Positions 22,735 through 34,097 are shown, counted from the stretch's first letter. The stretch: 64,000 bases of DNA from Cercophora sp. LCS_1 (GCA_036250225.1 JAPZLL010000010.1:62001-126000), one strand, 5' to 3'. Notes: generated by a model from the sequence alone, not told the origin. Made by a program: numbers and translations.

Positions 22735-23633
22735 GGTGTAGGATGCAGGGAAAGATTTCTGGTTGGGAGTCTGGATGGTTGGTGTCTGAGTTGAGTTGAG
22801 GGTGTTGGAGGAGTGGGCGAGTCCATGTGGGAAGACGGCTTTTTATGTGCAAACCCTCCATCCTGAAGATACTGAAGATTGCGGTCACCATGGCCTCCTT
22901 CCCCAGGGGTTGCCATCTCCCTCGGGTTGTAAAAGGGCACAACATCACACGGTCATAAGCCGGAAGCTTGGCAGGAGTTAGGATTTGTGCCCGTGGTCGG
23001 TCAATTGAAGCAATCTGCGTTGATGTCAGCTTGTAGCCCTTCGGAAGTGGGACCGCAACCCGTTTTATGATTCTTGTGACCCGATTTGGGCATTGCTCAG
23101 GGTAACGCATGAGATAAACTCTCTTCAGCCCTTGCAAAAACAAAACACGGTTTATTGCCGCAGTGGCACGGCACGCAACGTGAGGGGGCCATTCCCCGAA
23201 TTAAATGTGTGCGCTGTTGGACGAGAGACCAGGGCATGTGTCCTTGTGCGAAAGTAGCGGAAGCTGTGAGTCGCCATCGGCACAGATGTCGCCGGTGAGA
23301 AATATTCAACCGAAAGGAGGGGGTTTCGGGCAAGGGCGGATAATTGGCAGCAGAAGAACAGGGTGAAAGAGGTGGGAGAGCCTAATTAGAGTCTCGGTGG
23401 TGTGTGGAGCATCGTGAGCTCAACAAGGTCCCGTCGTTCTTTCCCAGGCTGGTGATGGGAACTTGGCACTTGGCGGAGCGGCTGAAAATGGTAGGCGTGC
23501 TGCATTTGCAGTGAGGTGGGGTTGATGGCCCAGTGAACCATTCCTTCCGCTGCTGCCTGGGATCTGGACGGAAATTGTTCCTTGGGGGGACGCCAACGGC
23601 TACGCACCTTCCTCCTCAACATCAAATGCAAGC
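22735..23633. promoter_or_regulatory. divergent intergenic region, Y3-like gene / NLR
   Basis: Head-to-head space between the small secreted gene (minus) and the NLR (plus), holding both promoters. No gene is supported in it. Confidence 0.45.
22839..22847 (-). promoter_or_regulatory. TATA-like box of the Y3-like gene
   Basis: The minus strand reads CATAAAAAG about 105 nt before the ATG, a suitable distance for a TATA-like element of a highly expressed secreted-protein gene. Confidence 0.45.
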
Positions 23634-26600
23634 ATGTCGGAAGAATTTGAATTTGTCGACCACAGCGAGACGGAGGTGGGCGCAGACGTGCTGGAGCGCA
23701 TCCGCGACTGGCTCCAACCCACCGATTACCTCGCCGAGTCGGGCGAATTCCGTCGCCATCTCTCTACTCAAGCGCCCGGTACAGGTCTTTGGATCTGTGA
23801 GACCGAAGAATACGCGAAATGGCATGACTCCGACGACCACGGCAGCCTGTGGATCAAGGGCATCCCCGGAGCGGGCAAGTCGGTCATGGCAGCGTCACTG
23901 ATCCAGCATCTCCAGGCGACCGAACAGTGCCCGGTGCTGTTTTTCTTCTTTCGGAACATTGTCACTGCAAACTTCACACCCCGCGCCCTCATCCAAGACT
24001 GGTTGGCCCAGTTGCTTCCCCACTCTCCGAAGCTGCAGTTCATCTTGCAGGCCCGCCTGGACACAAACCTCTCCGAGATTTCGGACTTCGATCTCTTCGG
24101 CTTCTTTCGTGATGGGCTCGCGTGTGTCCCAAAGGCGTATTGCGTGGCCGATGCCCTCGACGAGATGCCGGCCGACAACCGCCAATTCCTTGACCGCCTC
24201 AGTAGTCTTGCCACGTATCGGCCAGCATCTCTGAAGCTGCTCATGACGAGTCGGCCCAAGCGGCACCTCCAGAGCGCCCTCCGGGACTCGTCTATTGTTC
24301 ATATCAGCCTTCAGCAGCGCCTCGTTGATGTTGATATTCTTGCCTATCTCCGATACCGGATCGCTACCATCATTCCGGACGAAAAGGAGCATCTCCGCCA
24401 GACCATCGTCGACATGGTCGCGACAAGATCCGAAGGCTTGTTTCTCTACGCCAAGCTTACAGTCGATCAGCTCGAAGCGGTTCTCACCTCTGTTGATTCC
24501 GACATTGACGTACCCGCCTTGGCAGCTTCCCTGCCCGTGGGACTGGAACAGACGTACAATGTCATGTTAGCGAAGCATCGCAGGGAATCTGGAGCGAGCC
24601 TGGACATTCAGCTCTCCGTTCTCGAAGCCATTATTTACGCTGCCCGCCCTCTGCGTCTCAACGAACTCGCGAGCCTCATGGCATGTGTCTCCCCAGAGTT
24701 CCATGTCCCCGGTGGCTGGAAGGCTTTGATCTCTAGCTGCTGCGGCTCGCTGGTTGAAGTCCTCGAGGACGAGACATTGCAAGTTATCCACCATTCCTTC
24801 ACCGAGTTTCTGCGCGACGACAAAAGAGGCACCCAGCACCCTGCGGGATTTCCCGTGATCCACCCGGACACAGCGCACAAGCGGATGGCGACAAATTGCC
24901 TGCGGTATATGGGATCCGGGACACTCTTATTGAAAGGCCGAGACGACGAGATTTCCATAGGGAAGGGGACAGAGAACTTTGGCGACCGGGAGTACCAGAA
25001 GGTTCGCCTCCAACACTCTTTCCTCGGCTACGCTGTCCAGAAATGGACGTATCACGCCAGTCAATACGACAAAGTCGACGAGGACTTCTTTGCCGCGATC
25101 ACCGCCTTCCACGATGCGGACAGCGTTACGTTCCATCGGTGGCTTGCCGTTCAGTGGGCTTCTGAGTCAGGGCGGAACTTGAGTGACCGATGCCTGGAAG
25201 GGATCGAGGTCATACCGACTGAGTTGCACCTCGCCGCCTTTGCCGGGCTCTCAGAACTCACAAGACTCCTTTTGACCAGCCAGACCACATGCATCGATTC
25301 GCCCGACGGCCTGTCACGCACGCCCTTGCATTGGGCGGCAGCAAATGGACACGCCAAGGTCGTTTCGGTGCTTCTACAACGCAGGGCAGAGCCTAACCTC
25401 CCGGACCAGCTGGGGGTCAAACCAATCCACTTGGCCGCCCGAAAGAACCACGCAGAAGTAGTCAAGCTTTTGCTCGAGGCGGGAGTCGAGCCGAACACGG
25501 CCAAGACAAAGGAGGACCATCCAGGACCACTCAGGGGCGGCGAGAAAAGTACGATTGGAGACTCTGCCATTCTTTACGCAGCACGCAACGGACACACCGA
25601 GACCATCTTGACTATGGCTCCTTTTTGCGATGAAGAAGCTCTCGAGCAGCTTCTGTGCCAGGCTTGCGAGTTTGGTAGAGCCGACGCCGTTTCGGCCATT
25701 TTGGAAACAACGTCCGTTTCGGCGGATGCAGCATATTGCGGAGCTACAGCCCTGCACTTCGCTTGCCGCGCAGCCAACGCGCAGTGCGTCGAAGCCCTCA
25801 TTCAACGAGGCGCTGACGTGTCCAAGACATCCATACTACGGCCACGAACCAGGAGAGGGCATTATTTGAGTCCACAACCATTTACAGCACCGATTCACTG
25901 CCTGACGAAGCACTGGGACGACGACCACGCGGAAACGTACCGCCGCATCTTCGACTTGCTCGTTAGTGCCGGTGTCAATCTTGAACAGCTCAACGGGTCT
26001 GGTAAAACTGCGCTCATGATCGCAGTCAAAGGGATCGATGCGCGTCCTGAAACCCGTCTCGGGGCGTTGCGGGCGCTGATAGACGCTGGAGTCAACATCA
26101 ATCTGACTGATGCCCATGGTAACGCACCGTTGCACCATGTTTGTAGGGTCCGCAACCCGGAGGCCATGAAGATTCTTCTCAACCGCGGAAGTGATGCCAA
26201 TGAGAAGGGTAATAGGGGAGTTACGCCATTGCTATGCGCTCTCAACGAACGTGGAAGGTGGACATCCGATATGGGTCATCATGACCTTGTCAAGACATGC
26301 GTTCAAATCCTCCTTCGGCATGGTGCGGACCCAAATACCCCTGACAATGATGGGCGAACACCGCTCATGGCGTCCATGTCATGGAGAACCGACATATTTA
26401 ACCTGTTACTGGGTTTGTGCCATGATATTGCAGTCAAAATAGCGTGTTGGTTCGAGTTGGCTGAAGCCAAACTAGATGCGTTTCCAGAGTTGGTTGAGCT
26501 GCTGCTGGCAGAGGGCATTGACATCAACACACGGGGGCCGAACAAGGGCCGCACTCTGTATGCCGAGTGTTTTCCGTGCAACGAAAAGTTACAAATCCTA

Positions 26601-29600
26601 GAGGGATACGGGGCGGATACCGAAGCCATGGATGGTGACGGATACACTGCTCGACAATTGCAGTTTTGGGCTGACATCCTGAGTCGGGAATACCTAGAGC
26701 CGATCATCGCCTCCGGGGTAGAACCGTATTCACGAGACAAGGACGGAAATACCATCATACACCGTTTTGCAGCAAATGGTCAGCGACACCAGAAGCTAAC
26801 AGACTGTGTCGTCTGGCTTGCTGGTTTAGGCGTCCCCATGGACGCGAAGAACAACGCTGGCCGCACTCCCTTGCATGTCCACCTAATAGCGCGTGGAAGC
26901 TTCCAGCCGGGCTCCTTCAACGATGTCTTCCTCAACGCCGGTGGGTTAAGCCCTGACATCTTCCGTATTCGGGACGTCGATGGGCTCGCTCCACTCCACC
27001 TAGCAGCGATGCGATCCGAGCCTGACACGGCCAGGTTGGTTGAGGCGGGAGCAGACCTCACTTTTCTGACCAGCTCGTCGCAAAACGTCCTTCATCTTGC
27101 ATGCCAATCTCGCAAACCTGGAATCGCCGCTCTCATCCTGGGCCACTATCCCGGCATCGTCAATGTCAACGCCAAAGACAAGTTTGGCATGGCACCGTTA
27201 CATTACGCCTGTGTTTCGGGAGAGCCCGAGTCTGTTGCATTACTGCTCGATCACGGCGCAGACGTTCATTCCGTGACCCTTGAAGGTTCCACACCGCTTC
27301 ACGCCTGCGCCCGCTCTGCGTCTGAGCAGACCATTTGGCAGGCGTTACACCAACCATCCACCCCTTGGATGCAGCCCCCAATCCCCGACCCCGTTCGGCT
27401 TTGCTCCCCTCAAGGTGTTATACCCGGAGAACTGCGAGAGCCTTGGTATCAGTTGCCCTACAATGAAGTCGTGTCAGACACTCCCAGGACATCGTTCCCA
27501 GCGGTTGGGGCTATTGCGCGGCTCCTACTTAACGCGAAAGCGGATGCCGGGGCGCGTGACAGGGACCGCTGCACACCGCTGGACGTTGCCTTACGTGCGG
27601 GGACCACGGACTTTGTGGAGGTCTTCGCTCAAAGCAAGGAGCTGCTTGTTGCTGCGACAGACGGCCTTGGTTCAGAGGCACAGGTTAAGCAAATGCGCCT
27701 GCGCATCAAAACCAACATGCTCTTGATGCGTCACGGATCTCATCTCGACTATCTCAGGGCCGACCCAGACGCATTCGAAGAAGCTTTGCAATCACCCAAT
27801 AAGTATTTGAATATTCTCAAGGCTGAGGATGTCGCCGAATTGATCGATAAAGGTTTCCGGTCTGACGTCTCGCGGCCGGCATATTACAAGGTTCTCAAAA
27901 GGATCCTGACTCCGATTAACCTCTCAATCGTTGAGTTGACACGCAATCTCACCTTGCGCTACAGTTCATTCGAGGCCGCACGAGACTACATCGACAGGGC
28001 TCGGTTGGATGGGGATCACTACCACGAGAACCCAGCCCACACAGCGCTTGGGATAGCATGTGCAGCGAGCGAATCAAACATGCTCGCGCTTCAACTGCTT
28101 GTTGAACGTTTTCAAGTCGACGTCAATGCCCACTCCGCGTCTCTCGAGGATGTTATCTATACGAAAAATAATAATCCCAGTATCCGCCCAGGCGGGACAG
28201 CTCTTCACGTCCTTGCAGAAGCCAACCACTACTGGCAGATCCAAGGGTTAAAATATCTGCTCGACCACGGGGCTGATGTGGACGCTTTGGATGAGAAAGG
28301 AAGGTCACCACTCCATATCGCTGCATGGGGACTCTCTCGTGGCAGCTGGGATTATAGGGGTTTCTGGGCCCTTGAAGCAGTTGGTGTCCTGCTGGACCAC
28401 GGCGCCAACCCAAGGCTCATCGACCTGGACGACCAAACACCACTCCACAAGGCCAGTGCTGCGCCACGCATCATGAGAGAACTCCTGCGGCGGGGTGCTG
28501 ACCCAACCGCCGGTGCTCCGTCGCCAATATTCTCCACCATCCTTGACCAGAACCTCGAAGCTCTCGAAACGCTCCTCGACAATGGCGTGAGTCCGGACGC
28601 TCTAGATGACACCAGCAATAGCAGCAGTCTCCATGATAGCCTCACGGCTCCCACAGCCCCCCTGAAGAAGCACGCGCTTCTCTGCACAGCCTACGCAGAA
28701 AAGATCAACAACCGAGTTACAGAATCATTGCCCCTTCTTCAGGCACTCATGACGCGTGGAGCAAACCTCTACCTCCCCCTGAGCAACACCGACACCCTCA
28801 TCCACTTCCTCTTCGAATACCCCGAGTTCTACGTTGCCAATACCCTGCTAGAAGAGCCATGCGTATCGCTAATCGACTTCTCCCGGCGCGACCAACGCAA
28901 CCGCACAATCCTCATGGCCGCCTGTGAGTATCGTGACATCCTCCCAGGGTACTACTCGTACCAATTTAGTCTGCCAAAGGAGCCGGCTCCACCCCTCCGC
29001 ATTCTCGATCTCGGCGCAGACGCAACCTGCGTTGACAGCAACGGCAGGACCGCACTCCATCTCATCCTGGATAACTCAGGTATGCCGGACGAAGTCGTGA
29101 TGCAATTCATCAACCGCCCCGAGGTCGCGCCCGTTCTCTTCACCAGGGACAACAACGGTTTTACGCCGTTCGACTACTCGCTGCGTCTTTTGCGACCAAA
29201 GGTTGTCGAATTGTTCCTTGAAAAGGGCGCAAACCTGCTTGACGTGGACCCAGACGGCGGAACAGCGCTGCATCACATCGCTACCCAGATTTTCAGGACC
29301 GAATTGCAGCCGAGAAACGGCGGTTTGGCAAACAGCTTGTCCAAGAAGTACCCACGGCAGTGCATCACTCTGTGGGACAAGTCCATCGCCATGGGAGGTG
29401 ATATCAACGCCTGTGATAACGAGGGGAACACGCCGTTGCACGCATATTGTCTATCGCCGGAGGGTCTTAATGTTGGTCGTCGACATGATCAGGAGAGCGA
29501 TGACGAAGAAGAGCAGGAGGAAGAGAAATCACAGCTGTGTCACCTTGCCATGTTTGGCAAACTATTCCCTGAAGGCTGCGGTGTGGATTTGTTTGCGGTG

Positions 29601-29804
29601 AATAAGGAAGGCGAGACGATGTTGCATGTCATTGCGAGGAGGGAGGATTCGCATCGAGGTGAGGAACATGACGAGAAGATGTTTCTGGGTATGGTCGGCC
29701 GGGGACTGGATCCTTTGAGGGAGGACGCAAGAGGCAGGAGCGCGTTGGATGTGGCGAGTGCAGTTGGGAAGGACGGGATTGTTGAGCTTTTTAGGAGGAA
29801 GTGA
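23634..29804 (+). CDS. NACHT-ankyrin NLR-like protein, 2056 aa
   Basis: One uninterrupted frame from the ATG at 23634 without introns. The start region (DVLERIRDWLQPTDYLAES...GTGLWICETEEYAKWH) leads directly into an intact NACHT NTPase: Walker A GIPGAGKS at residues 76-83, Walker B-type AYCVADALDE at about 168-177, and a sensor-like LLMTSRPKR at about 202-210. Helical NACHT-associated sequence follows to about 420 (EGLFLYAKLTVDQLEAVL, HHSFTEFLRDD). From about 530 to the end runs a very long ankyrin array with many units of the form GRTPLHxAAxxGHxxVVxxLL, plus an acidic patch near 1955. NLRs of this type sense non-self or danger through the repeats and oligomerise through NACHT. The N-terminal effector domain seen in many fungal NLRs is missing or reduced to about 20 residues, so the output is unclear. 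Confidence 0.92.
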   Translation: MSEEFEFVDHSETEVGADVLERIRDWLQPTDYLAESGEFRRHLSTQAPGTGLWICETEEYAKWHDSDDHGSLWIKGIPGAGKSVMAASLIQHLQATEQCPVLFFFFRNIVTANFTPRALIQDWLAQLLPHSPKLQFILQARLDTNLSEISDFDLFGFFRDGLACVPKAYCVADALDEMPADNRQFLDRLSSLATYRPASLKLLMTSRPKRHLQSALRDSSIVHISLQQRLVDVDILAYLRYRIATIIPDEKEHLRQTIVDMVATRSEGLFLYAKLTVDQLEAVLTSVDSDIDVPALAASLPVGLEQTYNVMLAKHRRESGASLDIQLSVLEAIIYAARPLRLNELASLMACVSPEFHVPGGWKALISSCCGSLVEVLEDETLQVIHHSFTEFLRDDKRGTQHPAGFPVIHPDTAHKRMATNCLRYMGSGTLLLKGRDDEISIGKGTENFGDREYQKVRLQHSFLGYAVQKWTYHASQYDKVDEDFFAAITAFHDADSVTFHRWLAVQWASESGRNLSDRCLEGIEVIPTELHLAAFAGLSELTRLLLTSQTTCIDSPDGLSRTPLHWAAANGHAKVVSVLLQRRAEPNLPDQLGVKPIHLAARKNHAEVVKLLLEAGVEPNTAKTKEDHPGPLRGGEKSTIGDSAILYAARNGHTETILTMAPFCDEEALEQLLCQACEFGRADAVSAILETTSVSADAAYCGATALHFACRAANAQCVEALIQRGADVSKTSILRPRTRRGHYLSPQPFTAPIHCLTKHWDDDHAETYRRIFDLLVSAGVNLEQLNGSGKTALMIAVKGIDARPETRLGALRALIDAGVNINLTDAHGNAPLHHVCRVRNPEAMKILLNRGSDANEKGNRGVTPLLCALNERGRWTSDMGHHDLVKTCVQILLRHGADPNTPDNDGRTPLMASMSWRTDIFNLLLGLCHDIAVKIACWFELAEAKLDAFPELVELLLAEGIDINTRGPNKGRTLYAECFPCNEKLQILEGYGADTEAMDGDGYTARQLQFWADILSREYLEPIIASGVEPYSRDKDGNTIIHRFAANGQRHQKLTDCVVWLAGLGVPMDAKNNAGRTPLHVHLIARGSFQPGSFNDVFLNAGGLSPDIFRIRDVDGLAPLHLAAMRSEPDTARLVEAGADLTFLTSSSQNVLHLACQSRKPGIAALILGHYPGIVNVNAKDKFGMAPLHYACVSGEPESVALLLDHGADVHSVTLEGSTPLHACARSASEQTIWQALHQPSTPWMQPPIPDPVRLCSPQGVIPGELREPWYQLPYNEVVSDTPRTSFPAVGAIARLLLNAKADAGARDRDRCTPLDVALRAGTTDFVEVFAQSKELLVAATDGLGSEAQVKQMRLRIKTNMLLMRHGSHLDYLRADPDAFEEALQSPNKYLNILKAEDVAELIDKGFRSDVSRPAYYKVLKRILTPINLSIVELTRNLTLRYSSFEAARDYIDRARLDGDHYHENPAHTALGIACAASESNMLALQLLVERFQVDVNAHSASLEDVIYTKNNNPSIRPGGTALHVLAEANHYWQIQGLKYLLDHGADVDALDEKGRSPLHIAAWGLSRGSWDYRGFWALEAVGVLLDHGANPRLIDLDDQTPLHKASAAPRIMRELLRRGADPTAGAPSPIFSTILDQNLEALETLLDNGVSPDALDDTSNSSSLHDSLTAPTAPLKKHALLCTAYAEKINNRVTESLPLLQALMTRGANLYLPLSNTDTLIHFLFEYPEFYVANTLLEEPCVSLIDFSRRDQRNRTILMAACEYRDILPGYYSYQFSLPKEPAPPLRILDLGADATCVDSNGRTALHLILDNSGMPDEVVMQFINRPEVAPVLFTRDNNGFTPFDYSLRLLRPKVVELFLEKGANLLDVDPDGGTALHHIATQIFRTELQPRNGGLANSLSKKYPRQCITLWDKSIAMGGDINACDNEGNTPLHAYCLSPEGLNVGRRHDQESDDEEEQEEEKSQLCHLAMFGKLFPEGCGVDLFAVNKEGETMLHVIARREDSHRGEEHDEKMFLGMVGRGLDPLREDARGRSALDVASAVGKDGIVELFRRK

Positions 29805-30624
29805 GAAGGGGGGACTACAAGACTTCAAGTCGAACTTTGAGCTTGAATCATTGTTCGAGGGCTTGTCCCTAACCTGACATTCTTTTGTTCTTGATCGTCA
29901 TCCTCGTGCAGGGAGGAGTACCCGGCGCCGAGGTGCTTGTTTTTAGCTCATCCTCTGGTGCAGCGCGCGATGCGACCTCCCCAATCGGGCGTCAAGATGT
30001 AGTCACCTCCTGAAGGCTGCCGACGCCAAAACGGGCTTTTAAACGTCCTAGTGGCTCGTGAAACGCAAGATGCATTGTTGGCAAGCGAGAGGGGAGTCTG
30101 TGCCGCTACCAACGCCACAAGCCTAGAACTCGGTCCTTTCTTCGACCGAGGGGGCACCACACACACCCGTTTTTTTTACACATTCCTGGCAGGTCACCCT
30201 CGCTAAGCATTGAGCTGACGATCATGACCCTGCTTCGACGGCTCGGACGGCCGTGCACGCATCCTGCTGGCACATCCGCGGCGATCTTGATTGGCAACCA
30301 AGATCTGTGCCACGCTCGGGCCCTGCTCTGCCGCCGCGGCAGCGAACCACAGACCCGGCAGAGGCCTGCAGAGCACCGGGGATGCTCGCGCACAAAATGC
30401 ACCTTGACATAAGGGGATAGTGTGAAGCCACACATGCCGCGTCGTTGGGCCCGTGGGTCCGGCACAGCTGCACAGCAGCAGACGGCAGAGCAGCCCTGGC
30501 GAGATGAGGAGCTAATATATCTGGTGTGCAAGACATTGATGAGGACCCCACACCTTTTATTAGTGCTGGCCTTTCAGGGCTTTGCTGTCCTCGCCAGCTG
30601 CAGCACCAACGTGAAGCCATCGCC
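29805..30624. other. intergenic, NLR to PTH11-like receptor
   Basis: No gene supported. Overlapping frames on both strands lack motifs. The frame that enters the receptor is open back to 30508 and reads HQREAIAMLLARQNESW, but contains no ATG before 30625. Confidence 0.45.
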
Positions 30625-31972
30625 ATGTTGCTCGCTCGCCAGAATGAGAGCTGGACGGCGCCGCCCAGTGCGAATGAGGGGTTGGCCACACCGGCGTTGA
30701 ATCACAGGGCGGCGGCAATGGGTCTCACCATCACTTTCACGGTATGGCGTCTTGACTTGTCTTGGCATATGGAGTGTAAATCTGACGAGTCATTCTTGTG
30801 TTCAGATCATCGCCTGGGCATGTTCGTTGTTGAGACTTTATACTCGGTTTTTCATCCTCAGGTCGTCATTTTGGGATGATCTGTTTATCGTCCTGGCTTT
30901 GTTGGCAAATACCGTCGGGTCAATCATCTACTGCATGCGTAGGACACGCCCTTCTCCTTGATTGATAACAGGACAGTCTGACAGGACTAGTATTCGACTA
31001 CGGCCAAGGAACAAGACACATGGACACAATGTCGCTCGACGAAGTCAACGCCTTCCTCAGGGTCTTTTACGTTGGGAGCGTGACATACCCACTCTCCCTG
31101 ACCTTCATCAAGCTTGCCGTCCTCATCCAATACCTGCGCATCTTCAGGCCCGAGACGGCACGGCGAAGGATCTCCAAGGTGCTCATCATCATCACCGCCA
31201 TCTGGGGCGTCATCTACACCTTCCCGGCCTGGATACCCTGCACTCCGCCCTCAGACATGTGGAACGTCGCCAAGCCAAACCGACACTGCTGGGGGTTTGC
31301 ATCACCTGACATCTCCGAGGCATTGGGCTTCTACATCAGCCATTCCGTGTCGACGACTCTGCTCGATTTGATCATCTTTCTGCTGCCGATGAAGCTCTTT
31401 TTCCAGTGGGACACGCACAAGAATACGCGTAGGGCATTAATGTGTCTGTTTGCTCTTGGTCTCGTGTAAGCCTTTGCCATGACGACTGTCCATGAATCCA
31501 AGCTAACATATGGAAAAGGGTCAACCTCTGCTCAATCGGCCGTCTCATCTACTCCCTCAAACCCACCCTCGACTCAATCTGGGACTTGTCCTGGCACAGC
31601 CCGACAACCACAGGTCTCGCAGCCATCGAGATCAATCTTGCGTCTGTCTGCGCCGCATTGCCCATCTTCTGGCCAGTTGTCAAGGAGAAGTGGGACCGGA
31701 TCGTCGTGACGTACGAGGTCAAGATCACGAGCGAAAACGGCAAGTTCACGCCGTTGAGGAGCACAAAGAGTCGGGACCAGGATGATGATGGTCAAAAGGT
31801 GGAATTGGCCGAGAGGGGACAGGGCGGACAGCGTGGGTTCGAGCCAACGGAGTGGGATCCGTATGTTCGAGACACCAAGACGGCGCTGGGTGATGTGCAG
31901 ACGACGGTGCAGAGTCCGGCGGAGAGGCCTGTTAAGATCAACAAGGATACGTCGTTTCTTCTTGGGGTTTAA
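30625..31972 (+). CDS. PTH11-like fungal rhodopsin-domain membrane receptor
   Basis: Four exons: 30625..30741, 30806..30938, 30985..31465 and 31519..31972. Introns are GTATGG..CAG, GTAGGA..CAG, GTAAGC..AAG (branch CTAAC just before the last acceptor). Phases match; 394 residues. The first in-frame ATG (MLLARQNESW) is used. Seven hydrophobic segments are seen, with the family hallmarks LRLYTRFFI...FWDDLFIVLAL (TM1-TM2), FLRVFYVGSVTYPLSLTFIKLAVLIQYLRIF (parts VTYPLSLTFIKLAVL and IQYLRIF), CTPPSDMWN...HCWG, LDLIIFLLPMKLFF and NLCSIGRLIYSL. It lacks the N-terminal CFEM domain found in some relatives. These are plasma-membrane receptors thought to sense surface or nutrient cues via G proteins; ligand unknown. 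The cytosolic tail is long and charged. Confidence 0.88.
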
Positions 31973-32162
31973 GCATGATTGTATGAGGTAGTGGATTCAA
32001 TGCAACTTTTCTGGTCGACAGTGCCATTGTTGTGGCCGATTGAATCCGGATTAATACCCGCGGCGGATGATGGCCGGTCGGGCACCAATGAATAATAAAC
32101 CACGCACCAAACCTCAGCCAAGACAACCCCTCTTCATCCTTCACCATCAACCATTCTCAGCC

Positions 32163-34097
32163 ATGGTTTTGTGCATCCACTGTCAGGAAGCCCTGGTCCC
32201 AGACCTAGGGAAGCACAAACCTCGAACTTTCAACAAATGTTATGCACACACGCGCGAATCCCTTCAGCAGAGTGTCGAGAAAGAGTGCTGGTTTTGCGTC
32301 CAGTTCTGGGCCGCGCTGACCGAGAAACACCGAGTCGTCTTCAACAGCCCCTCTTTTGACGGCAGCATCTGGTGTGAAGCATTTCTGCCGCGAGATTCCA
32401 AATACTTTTCCAAAATCAGCTTCCGCTTGGGACAAGAGTTCGATGAATGCGGTTGGCCATTCTCCAAAGAGTTTAGCGTCTACCCTCCAGACGGTGCATC
32501 CCTCGCATCTCACGCTTTCGGGACACGAGCTGACCTCGAAATAGAACTCGGCCCAGTCTTTGGAAAATCTGTCCCTCCAAATACAAACGACGAAGCGTGC
32601 TGGGCGCAGATAATGCAATGGCTCTCGGCTTGCAACGAAACCCACACAAAATGCCACAGCCGGACGCCCTTCCTCCCTGCCCGTCTCCTCGACGTCTCAC
32701 CACCTGACCTCTCGCCTTCGGAAATCCGGCTCATCACCACCGACACTCTCCCTCCATCAACTCCATACTTGGCCCTAAGCCACTGCTGGGGAACAACACC
32801 TTTCCTAACCACAACCCTCTCCACCCTCCCCGCCCTCGTCACCTCGATTCCCATATCCTCCCTCCCTCCCAACTTCCTCGACGCAATCACCACCACCCGC
32901 CGCCTCTCCCACCGCTACATCTGGATCGACTCCCTCTGCATAATCCAAGACTCGCCCACCGACTGGACGACCCAGGCCCCTCAAATGCACAACATTTACA
33001 AAAACGCCTCCCTCACCCTCGCAGCCCTCGCTTCCTCCTCGGCCTTCACCGGCTTCTTCCACACCCGCTCACCGGATCTCATCGCCTCTCACCGCCTCCC
33101 GGACTCATCCACCGCCATCCCCTCAGACCTCTGGCTCACCCACTTCCACGAGTCCCCGCTCAACACCCGCGCCTGGGTGTTGCAAGAACGACTCCTCGCC
33201 CCACGAACCCTGCATTTCGGTACGCCCCAACTCTTTTGGGAATGCAAACACGTCGAAGCGTGCGAGACGTTCCCGCTCGGGATCCCGGAGGATCAATTCG
33301 CGACTGGGTATCTGAGACGCGAACACGATGGGTTCAAACGCTGGGAGGAGAATAGCCGGGCGGACACGGGTGGGAGATATGACACGTGGGAGTTGATTTT
33401 GCACGAGTATACGGCTTGTCGCTTGACGATGGAGAGGGACAAGTTTGTTGCGTTGTCGGGGGTTGTCAAGGAGTTTGAGAGGGTTCTTGGGGATGAGTAT
33501 CTTGCGGGCCTGTGGAGGGGCAATTTTGTGGGTGGGTTGTTGTGGTTTGTTGATAGCACGGATGGGGTGGCTGAGGGACGGAGACCGCGGGAATGGAGAG
33601 CGCCGAGTTGGAGTTGGGCGAGCATTGATGGGCCGGTTAATGTGCCGTTTGGACCGGAGTTGGGGAGGGAGTGGGTCAAGGTTGCGGAGGTGGTTGTTGT
33701 GCCTAGGGGTGGGGATGCGACGGCGGAGGTGGACAGTGCGAAGGTGAGGTTGAGGGGGTTTTTGGTACGGGTTGAGAGGCCGAGGTTGTTTGGGGTTTCG
33801 GCGCGGGTGTTGGGTGGGACGGTGTATCCTGATGTGAGGAGCGAGTTTGTCGATGGGGCTTACTATGCGCTTCCGGTCAAGGAGCGGCTGATGGACGAGG
33901 ATAAGGCGTTATATGGATTACTACTGCGAGCTGTTGATGGGGAAGATGATGTGTTTGAACGGGTTGGCGTATTTCTCACGTCGGAACATGACCCGCTAGA
34001 GATCCTGGGACAGTATAAGCCTGAGGGGTGGGATTATGAGCTGGAGAGGGATTGGTTTGATACAACAGCTGGGGAAAAAGATATTGTCATCATTTAG
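32163..34097 (+). CDS. HET-domain protein with N-terminal Cys-rich region
   Basis: The frame is open from 32067, but an AATAATAAA TATA-like element at about 32090-32099 lies after the two earlier ATGs, so the ATG at 32163 (MVLCIHCQEALVPDLG) is used; 644 residues, no introns. The N-terminus holds CIHCQ and CWFCVQF, a pattern often preceding HET domains. The HET domain begins at about residue 200: YLALSHCWGTTPFLTTT, then FLDAITTTRRL, YIWIDSLCIIQDSPTDW and NIYKNASLTLAAL; next come FFHTRSP and LNTRAWVLQERLLAPRTLHF. The C-terminal half has WRAPSWSWASIDGPV. It is expected to act in incompatibility-type cell death. Codon use is GC-rich C-ending in the 5' half and shifts to T/G-richer codons after about 33300. 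Confidence 0.9.
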   Translation: MVLCIHCQEALVPDLGKHKPRTFNKCYAHTRESLQQSVEKECWFCVQFWAALTEKHRVVFNSPSFDGSIWCEAFLPRDSKYFSKISFRLGQEFDECGWPFSKEFSVYPPDGASLASHAFGTRADLEIELGPVFGKSVPPNTNDEACWAQIMQWLSACNETHTKCHSRTPFLPARLLDVSPPDLSPSEIRLITTDTLPPSTPYLALSHCWGTTPFLTTTLSTLPALVTSIPISSLPPNFLDAITTTRRLSHRYIWIDSLCIIQDSPTDWTTQAPQMHNIYKNASLTLAALASSSAFTGFFHTRSPDLIASHRLPDSSTAIPSDLWLTHFHESPLNTRAWVLQERLLAPRTLHFGTPQLFWECKHVEACETFPLGIPEDQFATGYLRREHDGFKRWEENSRADTGGRYDTWELILHEYTACRLTMERDKFVALSGVVKEFERVLGDEYLAGLWRGNFVGGLLWFVDSTDGVAEGRRPREWRAPSWSWASIDGPVNVPFGPELGREWVKVAEVVVVPRGGDATAEVDSAKVRLRGFLVRVERPRLFGVSARVLGGTVYPDVRSEFVDGAYYALPVKERLMDEDKALYGLLLRAVDGEDDVFERVGVFLTSEHDPLEILGQYKPEGWDYELERDWFDTTAGEKDIVII

